Source: Escallonia rubra
Lineage: Eukaryota; Streptophyta; Magnoliopsida; Escalloniales; Escalloniaceae
NCBI GenBank assembly: GCA_033065855.1
Contig: JAVXUO010001427.1
Location: 62,001-126,000 of the forward strand
DNA length: 64,000 nt
Reading direction: 5' to 3'
The notes beneath the pieces were generated by a model. It searched no databases and was not told the DNA's origin. It was given only the letters and a program-made list of their open reading frames with translations. Shown here piece by piece: positions 55,052 through 64,000 of the stretch (its first letter is position 1; every line of letters begins with the position of its first letter). Made by a program: the position numbers and the translations under genes.

Positions 55052-57700
55052 TAGAGTTGTCATTAGGGCCGGGCGGCCCGCGGGCGGGCCCGGTGTGTGA
55101 ACAGTGACGGCCCGCGCGAAGAGGGCCTGAGGCCTGGGCCTGGACCAGGCCGAAAAATCTGGAGAAAATGGCCCGGCCCGGCCCTGTTGGCCCGGTTTGG
55201 CCCGGGCCTGGCCCGGTCTGCGGCCCGGTTTTTTTGGCCCGGTCTGCGGCCCGGTTTGGCCCCACTTTTTTTGAATCTCTAACTTTTCCCCCCCTTTCTT
55301 CCACCCCTTTTCCAAAATTCCACTTTTACCCCCCCAACAGCTATATAACGGCTAGTTTGGGGGGTATTTTAGTCTAACCAATATTTTTCACTCCTTTACA
55401 CTTTTACCCTCCCCAACAACTATAAACGGATAGTTTGTAGGGGTATTTTGGTCTTTTGTGAAGTTTCTAAAATCTATAAATTCACACCATTTCTCTCTAA
55501 TTTTTCACACCAATCTTCTTACTCTCTTCTTACTCTCACAACAAGCTTTGCTACTATTTTTCTCTCCAATTACTTCTCTTGCTAATTACTACTAATTAGT
55601 ATTCTTGTTATTTACTAATTGCTAATTTCTCTCTACTCTTGCTAATTACTACACTAGTCTTGCTAAATTTTTTTTAATTACTAACTCTCTAATATTTGTT
55701 ACTCGTTCATTCTTTTAATTGTTATTTCTTATTACTACTCTTATACTTGTGTATTTAGTTACTCTTACAAAGTTTAGCGTGAAATATGGCTGGATTATTG
55801 AAGAAAATGAGGCATGCATCGTCATCACGAAAAACGTCATCATCATCGCAAGCACCACCACCAGCACAAGCGCCAGCGCCACGGCCATCACAAACACCAG
55901 TCCAAGCACCAACACAACCATTCGTTCCTGGACGAATGAGTACAGGCTGTATGATAGATACCCAAGCCAATTGGGAGTTCAATCAAAACATTCCAGATTT
56001 TACATACACGCCTGATGAAGACCAAACGAATTATAGTCAAGGACGCAGCTCATTTGGCAAAGCTACTACTCCGTGAACTAATCTCAACCCTATGCCCAGG
56101 CATGATGAAGGCAGGCCGAGCAATGCCTCCGGTAACGTGCCAGACGTAAAAAAAAAAAAAAAAAGAAAGCCGAGTGTTGGAATCATTTCGACGAAGTTAC
56201 GGTGGACGGCATCCGAAAAGCTCGATGTAAGTACTGTCTTAAATTATTTTCGTCTGGTAGTGGTAATGGACATCTTAACAGGCATTACCCTCAGTGTGCA
56301 CCTCGACAAGGCCACGTCGAACCTACCCAAACGCAGTTATCTTTTGACGGTAAGTTATTTGTTTATAATCAGCGAGAGCAAAAAGACGGTCTCGCTGAAT
56401 TTGTTATTCATGATGAACAAGCCTTTTCTTTTGCCGATAATCCTAAGCACTCTAGATATATGAACACCTACGTTCAACCTTTGTACAAAAAGGTTCATAG
56501 AAACACAACTAGGTCCGATGCACTCCGACAGTACAATGCTGCCAAAGCACGCCTTATCGATTATTTCGATAAATTTGACGGTAAAGTTAGTCTTACTTCT
56601 GATATTTGGCAATCTCCTTATACTTTTGTTAGTTATTCTTGTGTGACCGCTCATTGGATTGATGCAGATTGGGTTATGCACAAGAGAATCATCGCTTTCG
56701 AGCACTTCCCTTATTCGCACGATGGAATGAACATTGCTACTCTTATATTAAAATCATGCACTACATTTAAAATTAAGAATAAAATTATAAGTGTTAGTTT
56801 TGATAATGCTTCTAACAATAAAGTTGCTGTTGCAGCTTTAAAGGAGACGCTTCAACCTGTACTTCATGGTGAATTATTTCATGTTCGCTGTGTTTGTCAC
56901 ATTATTAATTTAATTGTTCAAGATGGTTTAGCTGCTGCAGGAGATATTCTTCTCAAAATGAGGGGTATGACAGCGTATGTTAATAGCTCGAGTCCGAGAA
57001 CACAACAATTTAAAACGTTGTGTGTTCAATATAATATGCCTCGCAGGAGAGCAGTTACAGATGTGGTCCACATGTGGAACTCTACGTACCCCATGCTTTT
57101 ACACATTCTGGCATACCGACAAGTCTCTACGCATTTTCTACTGACCTAGTTCCCAGCCGGCTTGCTAACTCAAGAGGAATGGCAGATGGCCACATACCTA
57201 GCTGAATTTTTTGAGGTATTCTACACGTCTACCAATTTATTGTCTGGTACGTACTATCCCACCTCTCCTCTTCCTTTAATAGAAATTCTGACGATGGCTA
57301 CAGTGTTAACAGAATGCAGATATATAGGACCATTTAGGGAAATAGTACAAGTGATGGATGCAAAGTTCAATAAATATTGGCGTAAACTGCCTGCTATTTT
57401 TACTGTGGCTACTTGTTTAGATCCTAGGTTAAAGTTGCATGGCGTGAACGCCTCGATACAAGAGATATCAAAATTAATGTGCTACACAGCAGATGACACA
57501 ACCTTGCTCACAGCAAAAGTGAGCAGGAGGTTTGAGGGTAATGCCTGTTAAGATATCCATTACCAATATTGGCGTAAACTGCCTGCTTTCTGGCAATTGA
57601 CCTTACGTTAAAACACGAGTGGAACATCTGGTACTAAAAGTTTTCAAGAGCAAGTTTTGGACACTCATCTTAGTCATTTCCTCCGAATTCTGAAATGCTT
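55052..57700 (+). mobile_element. Decayed autonomous-type hAT transposon
   Basis: The left end TAGAGTTGTCATTAGGGCCG, followed by dense GGCCCGG repeats (55070-55265), is typical of a plant hAT family. The transposase gene follows (55786-57551). No matching inverted right end was found downstream, so the 3' side is deleted or rearranged. A 23-bp block AATATTGGCGTAAACTGCCTGCT occurs both at about 57373 and 57566, which may mark the break. Confidence 0.7.
55786..57551 (+). pseudogene. hAT transposase with BED finger, broken
   Basis: The first frame (55786-56076) is a Ser/Ala/Pro-rich N-terminus. An A16 run at about 56149 separates it from the next frame, which contains the BED zinc finger (WNHFDEV, CKYC, HLNRH; about 56175-56300). 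The RNase H-like catalytic region follows (SLTSDIWQSPYTFVSYSCVT, ISVSFDNASNN, HVRCVCHIINLIVQDGL). An in-frame TAG at 57147-57149 interrupts it. The frame then resumes with LLTQEEWQMATYLAEFFEVF and LPAIFTVATCLDPRLKL and ends at 57551. The C-terminal hATC dimerisation domain is missing. The frameshift, nonsense codon and truncation make it inactive. Confidence 0.85.
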
Positions 57701-58320
57701 GAAGCATAAGACATTGCAAGCTTACAGTGAACAGTGTGTGCATTCTGTTCACGTAAGCTGGCATTCAATAGCCAGCTTACCTAGTTAATTCGTGTAGAAA
57801 TTAAGTTTGGGAGCGAACGGAACTTCACTTCAGTATGGCAAATAAAGTGCTGATCAATCTCAAATCAACATGGTAGGTAGTTTTATCATGGATCGGAAGA
57901 TGATATATACACGATAATTCTTCTAAAAGGAAAGCAAGCATAATCAAAGAGCAGATAACTCTAGGCCTCTAATATCCATAATGAGAGTTTATATATAGTC
58001 AAGACGTCCTAATTCATGTCTGCTATATCCAAAGCATGAAAAGCAAATGAACTTCTTACCACGTTAATCTCAAAGTCTCGAATGTTGCAGGGAATTGATA
58101 TTTTACTCCACCATTCTTTGTCACTAGAATTTAAAAGTGACTTTAGATCTGTTACTAAACCTTATTTTGAAGTAAGTAAGCTAAAATTTTGGAGGGAAAA
58201 TTACGTTCACACAGTTACAATTCATATACTGTCATTTTCATTGAAAATCGACGGCTAATGGTCGGTTATATTTAGTGTTCTCTGAGTGGATCGGTTTAAC
58301 TTTTTCTACTTTTCTTGTAA
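57701..58320. other. No gene recognised
   Basis: AT-rich DNA after the transposase remnant. No TIR or exon was seen. Confidence 0.45.
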
Positions 58321-58334
58321 GTTCAGGACCAAGA

Positions 58335-58870
58335 GTGCAACTTGGGTTTGTACCCAACCCAAGAAAATTCACGTGCGCTTTTATACTCAACGAGCTTTAG
58401 TGGCTGGTGGCCGGCAGTGGTCGGCGTTACCAACAGATGTTGGCAGACGAGGGTCAAGGCGGCTACCGCGAGTGGTGGTGGTGCCGTGGCGGCGACGGCC
58501 GGTAGCAGACAGTGGAGGCGGCGGCCAACGATGGCAACAGTCAAGGCCAACAGTTTCTGACGGTAACAGGCGCTTGTGGTTTTCAGCGTTAACACTTGTT
58601 TCTGGCGGTAATAGGTGGCGGCGGAAAGCGTTCGACAACATGTGCTTGTCTGGTAGTGGTTCTTGCTTATGGAAGTTATCAACAAAATATGAGTTTTTAC
58701 ATAAGTAGATTTTACAAGCGCGACAACTCAAAAAAAAACTCACTCAATATTGGTTCAATCCATCCTCACTCACTCTGTAAGTAAGTAGGTTGGGTTGGGT
58801 ATGGTATAATTTTACATTCTTTTGGATTGGATTAATTAAACCCATAAGTTGGGCCAAGCCGAAGTGTAAA
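58335..58870. repeat. Dispersed repeat with CGG-rich core, copy B
   Basis: Shares flanks with the copy at 15030-15475 (TTTGTACCCAACCCAAGAAAA on the left, CAACAAAATATGAGTTTTTA then AAGTAGGTTGGGTTGGG on the right). The core (58400-58640) is longer and rich in GGTGGCGGCGG units, so cores differ in length between copies. 120-140-codon frames through the core are repeat artefacts. Confidence 0.6.
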
Positions 58871-59251
58871 GGGCCGACCTGTGAAGTTGAGGCCCGTACG
58901 CCGAAATTTTGGTTGGTGGGCCAGGGTGCAAACATACGTGACCTGGATCTTGACCTCACATGTTTGAAATGTTTGAGATTTTACCGCCAATCGTTGGGAC
59001 CCAGGCCAAAATTTCGCCGTAGGGGGCCCATCTCTCGTGATTATCGCTTGGCATATGTCGAGCCACAGTTATCGACTATTGAAGTACCACAATACCCCTG
59101 CGCTTTCAAATTTCAAATAAGTACTCTTTGCCAATTTGACGGTACAAATTTGATGCTATCTTATTCCCAAATATCAAAGAACCGGTAATTTTTGCGTCAT
59201 AGTATCATGAGGCGTGCATCTAAAAATTTACGCCCTTAGCCATAAACTCTA

Positions 59252-59608
59252 AGATAGCGTTTGAAAATTATTTGATTTTCTGTTTTTTATCTAGTTTTGT
59301 AAACTGGAGAAAAAAAACGCGTTTAACACATAATTTTCGTTTTTTTTGTTCCTTCAGTTTTGAAAATCAATTTTTTAAACATGATTGTTTTTTAAAAGTC
59401 CCATTTAGGAATTTTAGTTTTGAAACCACCAGCCTCCCACCGCCTGTCGGCCACTGTCACGCCCCATCACCGCCATTGCAACCACCAAAAAAAAAATTGA
59501 TAGTAAAAAACCCATTTGTTTTGTAAAAAATAAAATTAAACTGGTTTTGATTTTTATTTTTTAGAAACAGAAAATCAAAACTGGAAGTGATTTCAAACAG
59601 ACCCTTGT
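59252..59608. mobile_element. MITE with GC-rich core
   Basis: The left GCGTTTGAAAATTATTTGAT and right CAGAAAATCAAAACTGG...TTTCAAACAG are inverted arms of about 45 bp. The centre (59425-59490) is a CCACCGCC-rich patch. The target repeat is unclear (AACTCTA/AACTCTT). 59609-60100 has nothing recognisable. Confidence 0.55.
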
Positions 59609-60099
59609 AACTCTTTCTATTTGTAACTGTCTCAAAATAAAGTGCTCGCTCTGGAAGAGTTAGTCAATGTACCATTTTACTTGAAACGTTGATTTTCGAT
59701 AGTTAACACAAAAAGAATTAAAACAACCATCCTATATTAATAGGAGTATCAGTAATAATATAAGCAATTCTCAATCATGAAATCATATGTCGGGTCAAAA
59801 AAGATAGTTATTTAGAGATAAATGAGTATTAGTTTTTGATACTAGTAATAAATGTGGAACTGTGGAAGCAAGCTTCATATACTCACGAAAGACAGGGTGA
59901 CCGTTACAATATGATACAACAATTGTATAACGCACTCTGCTCTCTCAATAAGAAAACTTTACAATGTAAGAATTTCATTAGCATTGTCGCATTTTTGCTT
60001 TTGAAGGGTAACGGTGGAAAATGGGGAAACAATTTAACCAAGGGTAACTTCGGTAATCCAAAAGTTTGAAACCAAAAGGAGGGAAAACATGATGCCCCA

Positions 60100-60266
60100 A
60101 AAAGGTCTTGACCTTTATTAGGAGTTGTAAGGCCATCTATCAGACACCACTCAAAAACAACCACCCACCACCTGCTCCCTGCCTTCAAAAATCAATCAAA
60201 TCGTCTTCTGCAGTTCTGCTGTTCATTTTTGGGAATTTTCAGTTTGTTGAGCTTCTCGATCTACAG
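60100..60266 (+). other. Leader exon of the NET4-like gene (inferred)
   Basis: A pyrimidine-rich stretch ends in a strong donor CTACAG/GTAAGTC at 60266/60267. The matching acceptor CATTCAG/AGGCC at 62986/62987 lies six bases before the ATG. This gives a 2.72-kb leader intron in which no exon was seen, only one MITE near its 3' end. Confidence 0.5.
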
Positions 60267-62415
60267 GTAAGTCACTCCACTGAGCTACTACTCCTTTTTT
60301 TTTATTTTTTTTTCCTTCTTTTGTAGAGCTTCAGTTTGTGAGCTTCTCGTCTCTGAATGATTGATAGTTGTTGATTATGTAACCTCTGTTCAGATTTGGA
60401 TTAATCAATGCATTTCATGCATCCAAATCTGAAACCTCGAGTGCTTATCATTGGTTGATTGTTTATGTTTCGTAGCGATTTAGTGTTTCTATTGCTTTTT
60501 TGAAGCCTCTATTATGCTTCAAGCCTTCAACTTTTAGATGATACACACATGGGATAGATTTCCATGTTTTTGTAGAGTCGTTATTTTGGTCCTTTTTTTG
60601 TTTTCCATGTTGCTGTAGAGTCGTTCTTTTGTTTTCAGATTAGCGGCATATATGTCAATTTGATCGGACTTTCTCTTTGCTTTCGTGATTTCTTTCGTAT
60701 TTGGTGTTGTTTTGAATCAACATGTACTGACTAGATTAATAAGACAATTTTTTTTTCGCATTCATTGTGAGGATTCGACAAAGTCAATATTATTATTAAT
60801 TCGGCAGTTGGAAATTAAGGGTGATGCTGCTTGTATCTCTTTTCCAAAACCAATTTGTTGTGGAATTTAAACTGTTTGTTCGCTACTGGCCATTCACATT
60901 GGCTGTTACATGAGAGGTGAAGCAGTTGTGATATTCGTACCGGTAGGGAGTATAGGCACAAGCCAAAGGGTCTAATTTTGAATAGTGGCGGTCTCTCTGG
61001 GCCTTGGAGACTACTGCGGTGGAATTTGTGATATAAGTCCAAACAGCCTAATATATAAGCTTATGTCATGGTAAATGGTGTGGGTGATGAGAATACAACC
61101 AAGATGAGAATAGACTTTAGGTGACAAGGGGACTTTTAGTTTACAATCACCTACAATGATTAGTTGGCACTTGGCACTACATCCCCTTTTTCTTGTTTTA
61201 ATTGGAGACATATATCGCTAATTTATGCATATACTATATATGCTTGTTGACTAAATCGTTCTAATAAAGGCCAAGTGCTATCTAGGGATGTGGGAAGTAA
61301 GCCCAAGAACTGTATTAGCCATTGCGGTATGATTTTGATAGCTGCCATTACACACTAATTGGTGCAACTGATATTTAGAGTCACTAAGTCCTGCTTATTG
61401 ACAAAAGCCCTCAATTTTTTGCTCTGGATGAGGAAATGTACCAATTTTTCATCATCTTGCAAGCTCCCAGTCCCAGCGTTCTAAGTTTCTGGATGTGCAA
61501 AGAGGTGTTGTACTAGCTTGAAATAATGAGCTACTATTTTAGTTAGACGCAGGCTACACACTTGTTAGCTCATTCAACCATCTTGTCATATCGTCGTCAA
61601 CTTAGTCTATCAGCTCGGAATGAAACCCAACTCATTAGTGGACGTCCACACTGACATATATGCAATAATACATAGCATCTGGTAAATACATTCTAAAGCC
61701 TTGTGACCTCTCAATGAAGCTCCTTGTGTTCTTACTTCTTTGTATTACACAAACAGATGTTATTCGAGACTGAAATAAGTTGTGACTTGTTTCTAACTGA
61801 TGGCATGTGTAAATGATAATTCGACACTGTTACAATTAGTTATGGTTTTGAATTGATTTTTTGTTAGGGTCATTCTGGGTTACCTTGATCCCAAAACTAG
61901 GTGACTGAGCCCACTCAACCATCTTTTTCAATAGTCCTTAGCCTAGTCCACACTTTGCAACTGCTTATGTGTGCTACAAGGTACTCTAGAGCATGCTAAT
62001 GTTTATAAGCCGTCAAGCCTTGTTTTCCGAAAGTGGCAAGTAATGATTCTTCATTAGGTTACCTGACATCTAACAAGCTTGATATTTGAATGTTGAATGG
62101 CCTAATTTGGGATGAGTAGGAGGGCGTCATTCTTTTTGGGAGTTTCTGTAATTCAAAGGTCCTTTACTTTGGTTACAGTCACGATTTTCCCATTTTCACA
62201 ATATGTAGGTGTTTTAAGTCGGGCCCTTCATCTTATGGGCTGAAATAGTCTTTATAAATCACGTAGAAAAAGAAATTATGCATCTTAGTCAGTAACATGA
62301 GTAGACAACACTGTACATCCTGTTCAATAAATCATGAGTATAACTGCAAGTGGAATTATTCTTCTCAAACTAACTGGATCTGTGTGCACGAATATATAGA
62401 TTTTTCATCTTCAGT

Positions 62416-62763
62416 CTATGCGACATGGACTCTTCAAAATGCGTAAAGTACCCATGTCAAACACTCGACTCTTAGACATGGGTATGGGATATGTGTCCGA
62501 CACATCCTTTAAGATATGCCACTAAGAACACTATATTATAGTGTTTGTTTTCCTTTGTTATTGCTTTAAGATGATCTCAGTTCTAAATTGAAACAATGTG
62601 TAACTTTAAACACCATGTAAATCAAGGAACAGAAAAAAACAAGAACACGGAGAAATATTTTGCCGTGTCCCCGTGTCTTGGGTTTTGAGAAATAGATGAA
62701 TCCGACACTTGGACACGCATCCGACTCGGACACTCGTACCGAGTCCGAGTCCATGTAACATAG
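62416..62763. mobile_element. Short Mutator-like MITE in the NET4 leader intron
   Basis: The ends CTATGCGACATGGACTC and, inverted, CTATGTTACATGGACTCGG define a 348-bp element. Flanks TCTTCAGT (62408-62415) and TCTTCGGT (62764-62771) agree at 7 of 8 positions. The CTATG start is shared with the elements at 1567 and 3898. It sits 223 bp before the 3' splice site. Confidence 0.8.
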
Positions 62764-62992
62764 TCTTCGGTGCATATTAATAGCTGCAGCTATCATTTTA
62801 AAATTTTAAGTGGAGCTAAAAGTGGTTCTATTGGGAAGAGCTATACTACTTTTAACTCTTTGGTCCATTCATGATTAATTTCATAGTGCTTTCCCAGATC
62901 TTTTATTCTGTAAATGTGCTGTGTTATAAAGGAGACTGACAGCTAGTGAATACATTGTTGCTTTTAAGGTATACCAAGGCATTCAGAGGCCA

Positions 62993-64000
62993 ATGGAGAT
63001 TGTAGAGCCAAAATCGCGCTCTTCTTGGTGGGACAGTCACATGAGTCCAGAAACTTCTAAGTGGCTTGCGGAAAATATTGAAGGTAAACAACTAAGCTAT
63101 AACTATATCATCAAATTGATCTTTCAAAGGAAGAGACCTTGATGCAAAAGATATTGTGTACAGGGGTGGATCAAAGTGTCAAACATATGCTAAAATTGAT
63201 TGAAGATGATGAAAATTCTCCTGCAAAGGGTCAGAGGAGGATGGAGTTGATAGCTAATGTTGAGGAGTTTTGCCACCTGCACCGATTGCTGGCTGAGAGA
63301 TATGGCAATTTGACCGGAGAGTTAAGCAAGAATTTTGCATCCCTGCCCCAGTTGCAGCACCCTGAAATTTCTGGCACTTACTCTCCCCAAGCTTCACAAT
63401 TGCTAACTCCTGATCAGAAGTCAGCTCGGCAGAAAGCTGAACAAGCTGTTAATTTTGATTTTTTGCTAAGCTCTGGTGGAGGTAGCTCTGATATGTCTTT
63501 GAAGGAATACTCTGAGTCTGCATCTTCCTCTTCAATGTCATCAGACTCCGATACAGAATCTAGATCTTCTATGAAGAAGCGCTTAGTACTACTGCCAAAT
63601 GGTGATGGCAACGGGCTACATCAGAAACCTTTTGATCTGGAGACCAAGCAAGAGACTATAGATGGTACACCAAACATGATAGTCACTGACTACGAGGAAG
63701 AACTGAGGATTAAGAAGAAAATGCTTCAGTTTTCTGATGAAGAGATTGCCAGGTTGAAGGGTGAGCTCACAAAGAACGATTCTGTTACCGTGCTTCTGGG
63801 TGATTTGCAGGCTCAGCTTCAATCAGCACACCATGACAACAAAGTACTGGAGAGCACTCTTGAAATGGAGAAAAGAAAGGTGCTAGAGCTACAAAATCAG
63901 GTAGCTGAGTTAGAAACTCGCATTTGCGACTCTGATTGCAAGACTGGGACACTGGAATATGAGTTAGAGGTGACCAGAGAAAAACTTAGGACTTCAGAGG
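62993..64000 (+). CDS. NET4: NETWORKED 4-type actin-binding protein, 5' part
   Basis: NET proteins bind F-actin through an N-terminal NAB domain and tether it to membranes; NET4 members mark the vacuole. Exon 62993-63083 and exon 63164-64000 (continuing beyond the window) give about 309 residues. The NAB domain spans about 11-87: SSWWDSHMSPETSKWLAEN, then VDQSVKHMLKLIEDDE and LIANVEEFCHLHRLLAERY. After a Ser-rich linker (residues about 140-190), a long coiled coil starts near 215 (YEEELRIKKKMLQFSDEEI onward). The junction codon GGG is split 1/2. The ATG is the first after the predicted leader acceptor. NET4 is chosen over NET1-3 by the short N-terminus and NAB spelling. Truncated only by the window edge. 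Confidence 0.9.

Noticed and set aside
55019-55377. Gly/Pro-rich frames on both strands
   Set aside because: Produced by GGCCCGG subterminal repeats of the hAT element.
58286-58743. 118-140-codon frames on both strands
   Set aside because: Produced by the CGG-rich core of a dispersed repeat that also occurs at 15 kb.

Overview
This window is nuclear DNA of a flowering plant, most likely a core eudicot. The evidence is split genes with GT-AG introns, AT-rich intergenic DNA full of MITEs, hAT and Mutator-like elements, a chloroplast CP12 gene, a PHT1 phosphate transporter, a plant NETWORKED-family gene and a Pol III tRNA-Ile gene. All identifications are by reading the sequence and from memory of the families. 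No database search was run.

Layout. (1) 1-14.1 kb, minus strand: the first seven exons (about 430 residues) of the largest RNA polymerase I subunit, NRPA1. No later exon was found between 6320 and 1, where two Mutator-like elements sit, one holding a nested TIR element. (2) 14.1-21.3 kb: gene-poor, with a Stowaway MITE, a hAT element with a perfect 8-bp target duplication, a LINE scrap and a very GC-rich minisatellite. (3) 21.4-28.2 kb, plus strand: an LRR receptor-like pseudokinase. Its probable long leader intron holds an intronless CP12 gene on the opposite strand. (4) 28.6-32.1 kb: a four-exon secreted, probably GPI-anchored, Cys-rich protein (minus) and an intronless PHT1 transporter (plus). 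They diverge from about 700 bp holding two P1BS-type motifs. (5) 33.1-37.3 kb, minus: S6 kinase (AGC family), six coding exons. (6) 38.5 kb: tRNA-Ile(AAU). (7) 39.0-44.2 kb, minus: a MES17-like methylesterase whose second intron contains an LTR element with a hAT element nested in its 3' LTR. (8) 44.37-51.2 kb: a Pack-MULE-like element carrying an almost complete histone H2B coding sequence, amplified as a 2.2-kb tandem triplication just upstream of the methylesterase. (9) 51.2-60 kb: TE-rich DNA with a hAT MITE and a broken BED-finger hAT transposase gene. (10) 60.1-64 kb, plus: leader exon, 2.7-kb leader intron and first coding exons of a NET4-type actin-binding protein, cut off by the window end.

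The genes do not form one pathway. Their order (receptor pseudokinase, S6K, MES, NET4) does resemble the merged content of two duplicated Arabidopsis blocks, so this is probably an ancestral eudicot neighbourhood expanded by transposons. The most unusual structure is the triplicated H2B-carrying element; I saw no clearly new biochemical system.
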